A DNA stretch of 64,000 bases from Paenibacillus massiliensis subsp. panacisoli DSM 21345 (GTDB lineage: Bacteria; Bacillota; Bacilli; Paenibacillales; Paenibacillaceae). The position numbers and the translations under genes are program-made. The stretch spans positions 310,001 to 374,000 of the forward strand of contig NZ_AUFO01000007.1 of NCBI RefSeq assembly GCF_000426545.1, written 5' to 3'. Of the stretch, positions 18,050 through 27,783 are shown one piece after another; the stretch's first letter is position 1, and the number at the start of each line of letters is the position of its first letter. Below the pieces are notes generated by a model. It was given only the letters and a program-made list of their open reading frames with translations, was not told the origin of the DNA and did not search any database.

Positions 18050-19519
18050 TTATTTCACAACTTGTACAAGCTTTGGCGCTATCTGGTGCAAAGGTAACAA
18101 GTATTGCACACAATTCAACTCCACAGCAGAGCGGGGCATGCCGTATACCACACAAGTCTCCTCATTCTCTGCAAACGTAGATCGAACTCCCGAATCGTAA
18201 AGCTTCTTCATCATTCTGGCTCCATCACTACCCATGCCTGTCAACAATACCAGATGTCGCTCCAGTGAAGTGAGCGAGGCAAGTGATTCGAACATCGTGT
18301 CCACAGAAGGTCTATGTCCGTTGCGTGGCTCCTCTGTCGTTAAGGAGAATGCGTATTTACCGCCGGATTGTGATGTGACTCTTAACTGATAGCCGCCTGG
18401 TGCGATATAGGCTGTCCCACTCTCCAACGTCATTCCTTGTTCTGCCTCAACGACCCGAATAGCGCTTAGCGAATTCAGACGCTGGGCAAGAGAACGGGTG
18501 AAATTCGGCGGCATGTGCTGCACAATTACAACGGGAGCAGGGAAATCGCCTGGAATCTGTTCCAGGAACGCCTTTAAGGCTCGCGGCCCCCCTGTAGAAC
18601 AACCGACAGCCACAAGCTTACGGAACTGGACACCCCCGGTAGGTTTCTTCACGCTCTTTGCAGACTCCTCTGCCAATAATGATACGGTTGGCGGATTGGC
18701 CTTTGTTACTGCTGGAGTAGTCTTCACCAGCTCTGGCGGTCTGGCAGTCACCCCAGAGGTCTTCTTCGTTACCGAAGGATCAGCAGGCTTCTTCTCACTG
18801 AAGCTCTTGAGAGGCTGTGCTTTTCCGATTTCCGCTTTGCGAGGCTCTGTCTTACGAGGCTCGCTAGGCTTGGAAGCACTTAGCTCCTGCCAAGTCCTGC
18901 GCGATTGTTCATCCAACGCTTTTTTAAGTAGCGGTTGGGCTGGGATAGGCTTGGGCTCTGCATTAGGCGGGACCTTAAGTACAGCTTGAACAGATTCCTC
19001 CGATTGTGATGGCTTCGGAGAAGGCACCTGCGAATCCTGCTTGCGTTCTGCCGGCGGTCTGCTAGACAGTGCAGGCTCGGTTTGAGAAGATTCCTTGAAG
19101 CGTTCCTGCTTCCTCTCAGCCGCCTGTACAGCTGCCTTCAATCTCTCCAGCAGTTCGACCCCCACCTTCGCAATATCGTGAGAATTGCTGATTGAAGGTT
19201 TGCGGATGAAATCAAAAGCCCCAGTTTCCAACGCTATGATGGTCTCCTTCATCCCCTGCTCATTAATGGCAGACAGCATAATAACGGGAAGGGGGCATTC
19301 CTTCATAATCAGCTTTAGCGCCTCTAAGCCATTCATTTCAGGCATCTCGACATCCATCGTCACCAGATCGGGCTTCAGGTGTCTAATCTGTTCCACAGCC
19401 TCACGACCATTGCTGGCTGTCCCAGCAATTTCAAACGACGCGTCTGCTACGATCAGATCGGAAAAAATTTTCCTCATGAACGCAGAATCGTCAACGACGA
19501 GTACACGATATACTGTCAT
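18050..19519 (-). CDS. cheB: Chemotaxis methylesterase CheB with an unusually long linker
   Basis: Response regulator that removes methyl groups from, and deamidates, chemoreceptors. The receiver domain (1-120) has the acidic pair D10/D11 and phospho-acceptor D56. The C-terminal esterase domain (about 300-485) shows the catalytic Ser in VGCSTGGPRA, His in VQHMPPNF and Asp in GMGSDGARMM. Between them lie roughly 160 residues rich in Pro, Lys, Ser, Glu and Ala, making the protein 489 residues instead of the usual 350 or so. The linker has no visible domain. Confidence 0.95.
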   Translation of the reverse strand: MTVYRVLVVDDSAFMRKIFSDLIVADASFEIAGTASNGREAVEQIRHLKPDLVTMDVEMPEMNGLEALKLIMKECPLPVIMLSAINEQGMKETIIALETGAFDFIRKPSISNSHDIAKVGVELLERLKAAVQAAERKQERFKESSQTEPALSSRPPAERKQDSQVPSPKPSQSEESVQAVLKVPPNAEPKPIPAQPLLKKALDEQSRRTWQELSASKPSEPRKTEPRKAEIGKAQPLKSFSEKKPADPSVTKKTSGVTARPPELVKTTPAVTKANPPTVSLLAEESAKSVKKPTGGVQFRKLVAVGCSTGGPRALKAFLEQIPGDFPAPVVIVQHMPPNFTRSLAQRLNSLSAIRVVEAEQGMTLESGTAYIAPGGYQLRVTSQSGGKYAFSLTTEEPRNGHRPSVDTMFESLASLTSLERHLVLLTGMGSDGARMMKKLYDSGVRSTFAENEETCVVYGMPRSAVELNCVQYLLPLHQIAPKLVQVVK

Positions 19520-19550
19520 TCATTTCACACCTCTGTCCTCGTTTCAAGAA

Positions 19551-20441
19551 TCATTTGGTTGTCAATCGAAGCCATTTTTGCATGAAGCCCTTGATTCCTG
19601 TCACGGTACCTCCATTTTGCTCTGGCAAAGCCATGCCTGCATAGTGATGAGCCAAGCGCACAAGATCCCTTGTCGCTGGGCAGCCTGGAAACCCAAGTGA
19701 GAAAGGGACCTGCTTTTTGACAGCCTCGCTCACATGAGGATCATCACTAATGTAGCCAAGCAGCGGAATATCAAGGTTCAGAAATCGACTGGTGACTAGT
19801 GAAATCTTATCAGCCACAAGACGGGCCTCATTATCGTTATCGGCACGGTTGACGATAATCTTAAATTTTGTATCTGATTGATTGCCACTTACCACCTTTA
19901 TAAGTGCATATGCATCTGTAATGGAGGTAGGTTCTGGCGTTGTTACAATTAAGCATTCGTCCGCGGCCATGATGAATTTCAGGTTCTCCATCGACAGACC
20001 GGCTCCGGTGTCAAAGAAAACATAGTCCATGTCAGTGGCTAGGAATTCCATTTCTTCCATAAAATAATCCAAATCAGCAGATGTTAACGAGAACAGCTCC
20101 TTCACACCAGAGCCCCCTGGCACAAAAGGGAGTGAGTTGGCCCCCTTTTGCACAATCTGTGTCATTGTCTTTTCCCGTCGCAGAACATGGGAAAGGTTGT
20201 AAGGAGAGGATGACCCCATTAACACATCAATGTTAGCCATTCCAATATCCGCATCGAAAAGTAAAACCTTTCTTCCAAGCGATTGAAGGGCCAATGCAAG
20301 ATTTAGCGTAATATTGGACTTGCCCACCCCGCCTTTCCCGCTCGCTACGGTAACGATTCTGGCCTGTCCAGTTCTTTTGGGTAGTCTATATTTATCCAAA
20401 GTAGACATCAGCTGTCTCAACACCTGAGCTTGATCACTCAT
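19551..20441 (-). CDS. flhG: Flagellar number regulator FlhG (MinD-like ATPase)
   Basis: A MinD/ParA-type ATPase that controls flagellar number and placement with FlhF. The deviant Walker A TVASGKGGVGKSNITLNLAL lies near residue 30, and the switch motifs FDADIGMANIDV and DTGAGLSMENL follow. The N-terminus before the P-loop holds a short Gln/Leu segment that in relatives stimulates FlhF GTPase. The start overlaps the flhF stop by 4 bases (ATGA). 296 residues is normal. Confidence 0.94.
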   Translation of the reverse strand: MSDQAQVLRQLMSTLDKYRLPKRTGQARIVTVASGKGGVGKSNITLNLALALQSLGRKVLLFDADIGMANIDVLMGSSSPYNLSHVLRREKTMTQIVQKGANSLPFVPGGSGVKELFSLTSADLDYFMEEMEFLATDMDYVFFDTGAGLSMENLKFIMAADECLIVTTPEPTSITDAYALIKVVSGNQSDTKFKIIVNRADNDNEARLVADKISLVTSRFLNLDIPLLGYISDDPHVSEAVKKQVPFSLGFPGCPATRDLVRLAHHYAGMALPEQNGGTVTGIKGFMQKWLRLTTK

Positions 20442-21814
20442 GTCGACTCACCAAGCAACATATTTAGTAGCCGCTTCGTATCTGGCAAAAATACATCCTC
20501 AGGAACGTTTTGTCCGTTGGTCATATATGATATTTTCAACGGATACTCATGCAGGAGATTGAACATGGCTCCAATACTGCCTGTCTCGTCTGCCTTCGTG
20601 AAGATGACCTTATCCAGATGATACTGGCTGAAATGCTGTGCAATGGTCTTCATATCTTTACTTTTGGATGTGAGGCTGAGTACCAGGTATGTCTCGCTAT
20701 CCTCCCTATGAGCCAGCAGGCTTTGGAGCTCGGATACAAGCAGCTCATTTCGGTAGTTCCGCCCAGCGGTATCCATCAGAATCAAATCGCAGGCTTCCAG
20801 GCGTTGCATGGCCCGATGTAGATCACTAGGGGATTGAACAATCTCTAAGGGAACATTCAGAATGGAAGCGTACGTTCTAAGCTGATCAACTGCTGAAATC
20901 CTGTATGTGTCAGATGTAATGAGCCCTACCTTCCGATTGAATCTGAACAGCTGCTCTGCGGCCAGTTTGGCAATTGTCGTCGTCTTGCCGACACCCGTTG
21001 GTCCCGCTACATATATGATTCGGGTGCTTAGCTCAATACCGCCGCCAATACGCTGGTCGATGAAGCCTTTCAATAACTCCCGAAATGCTTGTTCCCAGTC
21101 GAAGTCACTTGCGCTGGACAGCTCTCGGTCTCTTTGCTGATACACCATTTCCAGCCAATCATCCAGCAGTTCGCGGTCTACATCCTGTTCAATCAGGCGT
21201 TCACAGATGCGCTGTGCCGGCTCTGGTAGCTGTGGTTCCGTGACCGCGCTTCGGGACAAGCGGGTCATCATCAGCTTCATTTCGCGTATTTCCTCTAATA
21301 GAGATTGGTCTGCTGTGCTTACTTCAGCATATGCAGGAGGTTCATTCTTGACTGCACGATGACCTGCTACAGCCAACAGCTCCTGCATCTGAGCCTCGGA
21401 AAAAGGTGCCGAGACCTTCGCCTGCGGCACGCTCTGCTCAAGCTGAATATCATTCGCTCTGACCTGTTGTTCTGTATTCGGCCGAGGCTGCGGCGGCGCA
21501 TAATCCTCTGCTGCTCTTCTATAAGCGTTTGGGGCGGCAGAGCGTGGCACCGTCACGGGTCGTGGAGGCTGCTCTTCTTCCATAAACAGCTTCTCCGCAG
21601 GTCTTGCTATTGTAGCCGTATTGATGCGTGGTGAAGAGTCAGCCTCCTTTTCGAGTGCAGCAATAACCTCTATCTTTCTCTGACGGAACATACCTAGGAA
21701 ACCGCCAGTTTTCATAGGCTTCGTACTTAGTATTACAGCGTTGGAACCCAGGTCTTCCCGAATCTGCTGCATGGCTTCCGGCATGGTGTTTACGATATAC
21801 CGTTTAACCCTCAT
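20438..21814 (-). CDS. flhF: Flagellar placement SRP-family GTPase FlhF
   Basis: SRP-like GTPase that marks the site of flagellar assembly. The N-terminal B region (MRVKRYIVNTMPEAMQQIR) is followed by a Pro/Gln-rich spacer of about 100 residues, a helical N domain, and the NG GTPase with P-loop [16 protein letters not shown] near residue 265, the DTAGRNYRN switch and FTKADETGSIG. It overlaps flhA and flhG by 4 bases each. The 458-residue length is slightly above that of B. subtilis because of the spacer. Confidence 0.95.
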   Translation of the reverse strand: MRVKRYIVNTMPEAMQQIREDLGSNAVILSTKPMKTGGFLGMFRQRKIEVIAALEKEADSSPRINTATIARPAEKLFMEEEQPPRPVTVPRSAAPNAYRRAAEDYAPPQPRPNTEQQVRANDIQLEQSVPQAKVSAPFSEAQMQELLAVAGHRAVKNEPPAYAEVSTADQSLLEEIREMKLMMTRLSRSAVTEPQLPEPAQRICERLIEQDVDRELLDDWLEMVYQQRDRELSSASDFDWEQAFRELLKGFIDQRIGGGIELSTRIIYVAGPTGVGKTTTIAKLAAEQLFRFNRKVGLITSDTYRISAVDQLRTYASILNVPLEIVQSPSDLHRAMQRLEACDLILMDTAGRNYRNELLVSELQSLLAHREDSETYLVLSLTSKSKDMKTIAQHFSQYHLDKVIFTKADETGSIGAMFNLLHEYPLKISYMTNGQNVPEDVFLPDTKRLLNMLLGEST

Positions 21815-23844
21815 AGATTCACCACCCCGACACTTTGAATTTCAACGTTAGGCTCCAATTCACTGTATGACAGTACCGGTACATCCTGCATGGTCCGCTC
21901 CAGTACCTGTCGCAAATACATGCGAATCGTTGGTGAGGTTAACAAAATTGGCTGCTGACCAGACTGAATCAAGCGATTGACTTGCTCTGAAATCTTCTGA
22001 TAGACCGTCTGGGTTGAGATAGGATCCAGTGCTAGATAGCTTCCTTGCTCCGATTGCTGTACACTTTCTGCAATCTTCTTTTCTAGCGAAGGGCCGACTG
22101 TAATCACCTTCAGCGTATCACCTTGTCTGGAGAACTGCTGGGTAATCTGACGTGATAGCGCCTGACGCACATATTCTGTAAGCACATCCGGGTCCTTCGT
22201 GTAGGCTCCGTAATCTGCGAGCGTCTCGAAGATGGTCACAGTATCCCGAATGGATACCTTCTCCCGCAGCAGCTTAGCCAGTACCTTCTGCACGTCGCCA
22301 ATGCTGAGTACGGAAGGAATCAGTTCATCCACAAGCACCGGATAGCTCTCTTTCAGATTATCTACAAGTGCACGTGTCTCCTGTCTACCAATCAATTCGT
22401 GTGCATGACGTTTGATCATCTCCGTTAGATGTGTAGCAACTACCGATGGCGGGTCAACCACTGTATAGCCTGATAGCTCTGCCGCATCCTTGGTTCCTTC
22501 ATCAATCCATAATGCTGGCAGACCAAAGGCCGGTTCCGTGGTCTCAATGCCTGTTATGCTTTCATCATCGTACCCGGGACTCATCGCCAAATAATGATTC
22601 AGCAGCAGTTCACCGCCACCCACTGCATTTCCTTTTATTTTGATGATGTACTCATTGGGCTTCAATTGAATATTGTCCCTGATCCGAATAACCGGTACAA
22701 CCAGTCCCATCTCCAGAGCGCATTGGCGCCGTATCATAATAATCCGGTCCAGCAGATCTCCTCCTTGCTGGGTATCAGCTAATGGAATCAGCCCATAGCC
22801 GAACTCGAACTCAATGGGATCTACTTGCAAGAGGTTAATGACACTTTCAGGACTTCGAACCTCTTCAATCTGCTGTTCCTCCTCCAGTTGTTCTTCCTCG
22901 ATCGATTTCCGATCCAGATTCTGCTGCATTTTCCTGGCCACAAAAAAGAGCAATATGGCCAGAGGCAACGTCGTAATCACGTGAATCGGTGTGAAAAAAC
23001 CGAGTAGAGCAACCGTTATAGCAACGATATAAATAAGCTTTGGATATTTGAAAAGTTGTCCTGTCAGGTCATCAGCCAAATTCCCATCAGAAGAGGCTCT
23101 AGTAACGATTAGCCCTGCAGCAGTAGAAATAAGCAGAGCTGGAATCTGACTCACGAGTCCGTCCCCGATCGTTAGAATCGAATACGTGGATAATGCATCA
23201 GCGAAGCTCATCCCCTTGACAGTCATTCCGATAATAAAACCGCCAATCAAGTTGATAACCATAATGATGATACTGGCTATGGCATCTCCCTTAACGAACT
23301 TACTTGCACCATCCATTGCACCATAGAAGTCAGCTTCTCTTTCGATCTTGCTGCGACGCTCACGAGCTTGCTGTTCATTAATAAGTCCTGCATTCAGATC
23401 CGCGTCAATACTCATTTGCTTACCTGGCATAGCGTCGAGGGTAAATCGAGCCCCAACCTCAGCTACACGCTCCGAGCCCTTCGTAATGACGATGAACTGG
23501 ACGACAACGAGGATCAGGAACACGACGAAGCCTACTGCAATCTGTCCTCCAGCGACCCAGCTACCGAAGGTAGCTACTACTTCCCCCGCATGACCCTCGC
23601 CCAGAATCAGCTTAGTCGTAGACACGTTCAGGGATACCCGGAACAATGTCGTAATGAGCAGGAGAGCCGGGAAGATCGAGAATTCGAGTGGCTCGTTTGT
23701 GTTCATAGCCACCAACAGCATAATCAATGCAATCGAAATATTAATGACCAGCAAAATATCGAGCAGCCATGCAGGGATCGGAAGTATCAACATAAGTACA
23801 ATACCGATGATACCAACAAGGACAGTTATATTTTTAGTTTTCAA
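21811..23844 (-). CDS. flhA: Flagellar type III export gate protein FlhA
   Basis: Nonameric export-gate protein. About eight membrane helices occupy residues 1-310, with the conserved FHIPEP-family loop (FTLDAMPGKQMSIDADLNAG) near residue 140. The cytoplasmic domain (about 330-677) docks substrate-chaperone complexes. The length of 677 residues is standard. It overlaps flhF by 4 bases. Confidence 0.97.
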   Translation of the reverse strand: MKTKNITVLVGIIGIVLMLILPIPAWLLDILLVINISIALIMLLVAMNTNEPLEFSIFPALLLITTLFRVSLNVSTTKLILGEGHAGEVVATFGSWVAGGQIAVGFVVFLILVVVQFIVITKGSERVAEVGARFTLDAMPGKQMSIDADLNAGLINEQQARERRSKIEREADFYGAMDGASKFVKGDAIASIIIMVINLIGGFIIGMTVKGMSFADALSTYSILTIGDGLVSQIPALLISTAAGLIVTRASSDGNLADDLTGQLFKYPKLIYIVAITVALLGFFTPIHVITTLPLAILLFFVARKMQQNLDRKSIEEEQLEEEQQIEEVRSPESVINLLQVDPIEFEFGYGLIPLADTQQGGDLLDRIIMIRRQCALEMGLVVPVIRIRDNIQLKPNEYIIKIKGNAVGGGELLLNHYLAMSPGYDDESITGIETTEPAFGLPALWIDEGTKDAAELSGYTVVDPPSVVATHLTEMIKRHAHELIGRQETRALVDNLKESYPVLVDELIPSVLSIGDVQKVLAKLLREKVSIRDTVTIFETLADYGAYTKDPDVLTEYVRQALSRQITQQFSRQGDTLKVITVGPSLEKKIAESVQQSEQGSYLALDPISTQTVYQKISEQVNRLIQSGQQPILLTSPTIRMYLRQVLERTMQDVPVLSYSELEPNVEIQSVGVVNL

Positions 23845-23867
23845 TGGTCTCTTGGCCTCCGATCCCG

Positions 23868-24956
23868 TTATTTCGTTTTACCTTTTAATTTATATACATA
23901 GGCCAGCACTTCAGCGACTGCTTGGAATAAGTCGGCAGGGATGGAGTCCCCAACCTCGGTCCGCTGAAACAGCGCTCGTGCAAGCGGCTTATTTTCCATA
24001 GTCATTACACCATGCTGCTTAGCGATATCTTTGATGCGAAGCGCCATATAATCCTGACCTTTTGCTACTATCTGGGGCGCCTCCATCTCCGAGCCCTCGT
24101 ACTTCAAGGCTACAGCAAAGTGAGTCGGGTTCGTGATAATGACATCAGCCTTAGGCACTTCCTGCATCATGCGTTGCATGGCCATCCGACGCTGCCGTTC
24201 ACGAATTTTCCCCTTGATTAAGGGGTCCCCTTCCATCTTCTTATATTCATCCTTAATATCTTGCTTGGACATTCTTAGATTCTTCTCATATTCATAGCGC
24301 TGATAAATATAATCCAAAATCGCTAGAGCAAACAAACACGCGCCAATTTTGAGTCCCAGCTCCAGTGTCAATCCTGCCGCAAAGTTTAGAATTTGATCCC
24401 CTGAGAACTCGGATAGCTTGGCAAGGTTGCCGCGTGTGCCCCAAACGACGTTGTATACTAGAAGAGCTATAATCGTCATTTTAAAAATGGATTTTAGCAT
24501 TTCTACGATAGAACGCATGGAAAACATATTTTTGAACCCTTTTATCGGGCTTATTTTACTGAACTTCGGCATCAGCGGCTTGCCTGTTAGTAGAAAGCCG
24601 ATTTGAACGTAGTTGGCCAGCAATCCAACTAACATCGCTACGGCAAATACCGGGGCCAGAAGCATTACAATCTGGATTCCATACTCCGAGAACATCATCA
24701 TCACATTTTGTTGCGTAACATCCATCGTAAGCCGATTTGTAAATACATCTACAAAGAGGTCAACTGTTCGAGTCTTGAAAAAGTCACCCATCATCATGAG
24801 ACAGCCGAATACGAGTAGCAGGATCGAAGCAGCTGATACATCCATACTTTTGGCTACTTGTCCTTCTTTTCGGGAATCCTGTTTTTTCTTCGGAGTAGCC
24901 TTCTCGGTCTTCTCACCAGCAAACAGCTGCAGATCCAGTGTATACCTCAGTCTCAC
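23868..24956 (-). CDS. flhB: Flagellar type III export switch protein FlhB
   Basis: Export-gate component that switches specificity from hook to filament substrates by self-cleavage. Four membrane segments occupy residues 20-210 and the cleavage motif NPTH (IITNPTHFAVAL) lies near residue 265. An ATG at 24989 is in frame, but it lies inside fliR. A GTG at 24956, seven bases after GGAGG, gives VRLRYTLDLQLFAGEKTEKA, the normal start (362 residues). Confidence 0.95.
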   Translation of the reverse strand: MRLRYTLDLQLFAGEKTEKATPKKKQDSRKEGQVAKSMDVSAASILLLVFGCLMMMGDFFKTRTVDLFVDVFTNRLTMDVTQQNVMMMFSEYGIQIVMLLAPVFAVAMLVGLLANYVQIGFLLTGKPLMPKFSKISPIKGFKNMFSMRSIVEMLKSIFKMTIIALLVYNVVWGTRGNLAKLSEFSGDQILNFAAGLTLELGLKIGACLFALAILDYIYQRYEYEKNLRMSKQDIKDEYKKMEGDPLIKGKIRERQRRMAMQRMMQEVPKADVIITNPTHFAVALKYEGSEMEAPQIVAKGQDYMALRIKDIAKQHGVMTMENKPLARALFQRTEVGDSIPADLFQAVAEVLAYVYKLKGKTK

Positions 24957-24972
24957 ATGCACACCTCCGGCA

Positions 24973-25758
24973 TTAGGGGCGGGTTCCAATTACATTAAGT
25001 AGATCTCTCATCGACTCAAACATCATGTTGAACAGACGCTCGAATACAAAACCAAAGCTAGGCATCAAAAGCAAGAGCATAAAAAGACCTACAATAATTT
25101 TTAACGGAACTCCTATTACGAAAATATTGAACTGTGGAGCCGTCTTGGCAAGGAATCCCAGGCCGACATCCGTCAAAAAAATAGCCACCACAAATGGCGC
25201 CGCCATCTGAAAGGCTAACAGGAACGATGTTGCAAAGGTCCGGATCAGAAAACCCGAAATGTTACCTGCATATAGCTTTAAGAAAAATTCATTGTCCAGT
25301 GGAATCCAATTGTAGCTGTACACAATCGCATCCAATAGATAATGGTGACCATTCATCGTCAGAAAAAGCAACGTGGCAATAGCATATTTGAAGTTTGCAG
25401 TCACTGGTACTGAGGCACCTGTCATCGGGTCATATACATTCGCCATCGCAAAGCCAACCTGAATATCCACAAAGGCTCCTGCCGTCTGAATGGCTGTCAG
25501 AATTAAGTAAGCGACAAAGCCAAGCAATAAGCCCACCAGAATCTCACGTACAATCAGCAAAACATAACTGACATCGGTTGGAATCTTCTGATCCACACCA
25601 AAAATCAAAAATACAATAAGTGCTATACAAGCCGAAATTCCAACTTTGTACGTAGCGGGTACACTTCGCATAGAAAAGATTGGTGCAACTACAAAAAACG
25701 ATGTAATTCGACAGAATATCAACAGAAAAATAGGAAAGCTCTGAAGTATGATCTGCAT
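24973..25758 (-). CDS. fliR: Flagellar type III export gate protein FliR
   Basis: Single-copy component of the FliPQR export channel. The 261-residue protein is almost entirely hydrophobic, with about six membrane segments and typical conserved stretches such as GLLLGFVAYLILTAIQTAG and VGLGFLAKTAPQFNIFVIG. It lies 10 bases after fliQ and 16 before flhB. Confidence 0.95.
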   Translation of the reverse strand: MQIILQSFPIFLLIFCRITSFFVVAPIFSMRSVPATYKVGISACIALIVFLIFGVDQKIPTDVSYVLLIVREILVGLLLGFVAYLILTAIQTAGAFVDIQVGFAMANVYDPMTGASVPVTANFKYAIATLLFLTMNGHHYLLDAIVYSYNWIPLDNEFFLKLYAGNISGFLIRTFATSFLLAFQMAAPFVVAIFLTDVGLGFLAKTAPQFNIFVIGVPLKIIVGLFMLLLLMPSFGFVFERLFNMMFESMRDLLNVIGTRP

Positions 25759-25768
25759 CGCTCTCCGC

Positions 25769-26038
25769 CTACCCTATGTATCTATAAAGATTGTCTAGGA
25801 TACCGTAGGTAAAATCGATCATCGTCGATAGAATCCAAGGGCCAAATAACAGCAGTGCCAGCAAGACTGCCACAATTTTAGGTACAAAGGCGAGCGTCTG
25901 CTCTTGAATCTGGGTCGTGGCCTGAAACACACTGACGATTAGGCCCACAAGCAATCCCAAGATCAGCATCGGCGCACTCGCCTTCAACACGGTGTAAACT
26001 GCTTGTGCGGCCAAAGAAATTATAAATTCTGATGACAT
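25769..26038 (-). CDS. fliQ: Flagellar type III export gate protein FliQ
   Basis: Small (89 residues) two-helix membrane protein; four copies join five FliP and one FliR in the export channel. The family pattern LGLLVGLIVSVFQATTQIQE followed by LAFVPKIVAVLLALL is clear. The gene sits between fliP and fliR in the standard order. Confidence 0.95.
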   Translation of the reverse strand: MSSEFIISLAAQAVYTVLKASAPMLILGLLVGLIVSVFQATTQIQEQTLAFVPKIVAVLLALLLFGPWILSTMIDFTYGILDNLYRYIG

Positions 26039-26081
26039 TTCCGGCCTCCTTGGCTTGAATCTAGACTTGAATCGAAATTAC

Positions 26082-26846
26082 TCATGTGTTAAAGCTGAGC
26101 AATAATGACTTAACAACTAAATACCATCCGTCCACCAGTACAAAGAGTAGTATTTTGAAGGGCAGTGAAATCATGACAGGTGGAAGCATCATCATCCCCA
26201 TGGCCATCAAGGTACTCGCAACCACGATGTCAATGATTAGAAATGGTATAAAGATCATGAAGCCCATCTGGAATGCCGTCTTTAATTCGCTGATTGCGAA
26301 TGCAGGCACCAGTACGTTCAGCGGAATCTCCTGATGATTGTTCGGCTTCTCCAAACCCGTATACTTGATGAACAACAGCAGGTCCTTCTCTCTTGTATGT
26401 GTGAACATGAAGGTCTTGATCGGCTCTTGTGCTTTATCCAATGCTTCTGATTGGCTCAATTCGCCTTTGAGATAAGGCTGCAAAGCCGTATCATTCATCG
26501 CCGAAAACGTAGGTGCCATAATGAACAAAGTTAAGAACAAAGCCAAACCGACCAATACCTGATTAGGTGGCATTTGCTGCGTCCCCAAAGATGTTCTTAC
26601 AAAGCCTAATACAATAACGATCCGTGTAAAGCTGGTCATGAGCATCAGTATTGCTGGTGCGATACTCATAATGGTGATAAGCAGGATTATAGACAGCGAC
26701 GTCGTTCCGGGCTGCCCGTTCTCTGAATTGCCGATGTCTATGCTAATATCAGGTATCGGATTGACAGCTGATGCTGACACAATCGTTACAGACATGAAAT
26801 GACACAGAACGATCAGCAGGCAAGCAAGTATCAACTTTTTCTTCAT
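26082..26846 (-). CDS. fliP: Flagellar type III export gate protein FliP
   Basis: Pentameric core of the flagellar export channel. A cleavable signal peptide (residues 1-27, ending ASA) precedes the mature part, which contains the signature SFTRIVIVLGFVRTSLGTQQ, four membrane helices and MLPPVMISLPFKILLFVLVDG at the C-terminal end. The start overlaps the fliO stop by 4 bases. 254 residues, as expected. Confidence 0.96.
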   Translation of the reverse strand: MKKKLILACLLIVLCHFMSVTIVSASAVNPIPDISIDIGNSENGQPGTTSLSIILLITIMSIAPAILMLMTSFTRIVIVLGFVRTSLGTQQMPPNQVLVGLALFLTLFIMAPTFSAMNDTALQPYLKGELSQSEALDKAQEPIKTFMFTHTREKDLLLFIKYTGLEKPNNHQEIPLNVLVPAFAISELKTAFQMGFMIFIPFLIIDIVVASTLMAMGMMMLPPVMISLPFKILLFVLVDGWYLVVKSLLLSFNT

Positions 26847-27382
26847 CTTTCTCCCGACCGATCTGTAGTATTATCCTCATCCCGCAGCTTTTCAAATTTA
26901 TCCTTGCGATCTGGCCTTTGCCGCAACTTCGATTCAAACAGCTCATGGAATGAAGCGTCATCCTCTAGTTCCTGCGACTCTATCGTATTTCTCTTGCGTA
27001 GCTTTTCCGTTAACCTCGCGACGAGCGGGGCTAACGGGCCGCTGTGCAAGGATGTCTCCTGCTCGAATGCGGCCACTATTCGCTCCACTTCCTCGGGATC
27101 GGATACTTTGTCAATGAGACGGATCTCTTCTCCTACGCCAATCAGATATATACTGCTGCCAACCTCGATAAGCTGCAACGACTTGTTGGGAGCCAGACCC
27201 ACGCCACCCAAAATACGAACCGAACGGCTGCTGAACCAACTCTGATTCCGGCGACTCAAGAAACGGATCAGATAGAGGATCAGCATAATGACGAAGGCAA
27301 GGACGACGATTACCCAAATAACATTTCCAATACCATAATCGTCTCCGCCAGACATTAGCTGGTTTCCTTGGTCAGTACCCAT
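26843..27382 (-). CDS. fliO: Flagellar export assembly protein FliO (FliZ-like)
   Basis: A small bitopic membrane protein that helps assemble the FliPQR complex. One membrane helix at about residues 20-45, then a compact FliO domain (VRILGGVGLAPNKSLQLIEV ... YLIGVGEEIRLIDKV) and a charged coiled tail. Two starts are possible: the ATG at 27382 with a weak AAGG, or an ATG nine codons later with AAGGAAA; the first is listed. The family is divergent, so the call also relies on the position between cheY and fliP. Confidence 0.85.
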   Translation of the reverse strand: MGTDQGNQLMSGGDDYGIGNVIWVIVVLAFVIMLILYLIRFLSRRNQSWFSSRSVRILGGVGLAPNKSLQLIEVGSSIYLIGVGEEIRLIDKVSDPEEVERIVAAFEQETSLHSGPLAPLVARLTEKLRKRNTIESQELEDDASFHELFESKLRQRPDRKDKFEKLRDEDNTTDRSGER

Positions 27383-27393
27383 ACCAGTGTGCC

Positions 27394-27756
27394 TTAGCTC
27401 AACGTCTTGCTGATCGCCTCAATGACACGATCGGATTGGAATGGCTTCACGATGAAGTCTTTTGCGCCAGCTTGAATCGCATCGATAACCATCGCTTGTT
27501 GTCCCATCGCAGAGCACATGATGACCTTGGCATTTGCATCAATTTTCTTGATCTCTTTCAAAGCCGCAATGCCATCCATTTCTGGCATGGTGATATCCAT
27601 TGTGACCAGATCAGGACGCAGTTCCTTGAACTTCTCAACAGCTTGTGCCCCATCTGGTGCTTCTCCTACCACTTCATAGCCATTCTTGGACAAAATGTCA
27701 CGAATCATCATTCTCATAAATGCAGCATCATCAACGATCAAAATACGGTTAGCCAT
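27394..27756 (-). CDS. cheY: Chemotaxis response regulator CheY
   Basis: Single receiver domain of 120 residues. Key residues are in place: acidic pair D9/D10, phospho-acceptor D54 (VTMDITMP), the Ser at 82 of the Thr/Ser switch and K104 (IVKPF). In Bacillales CheY-P binds FliM/FliY and favours counter-clockwise rotation. It is encoded directly after fliY, its phosphatase and target. Confidence 0.96.
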   Translation of the reverse strand: MANRILIVDDAAFMRMMIRDILSKNGYEVVGEAPDGAQAVEKFKELRPDLVTMDITMPEMDGIAALKEIKKIDANAKVIMCSAMGQQAMVIDAIQAGAKDFIVKPFQSDRVIEAISKTLS

Positions 27757-27783
27757 GTAAAATAAATCCTCCCTAGATTATGC

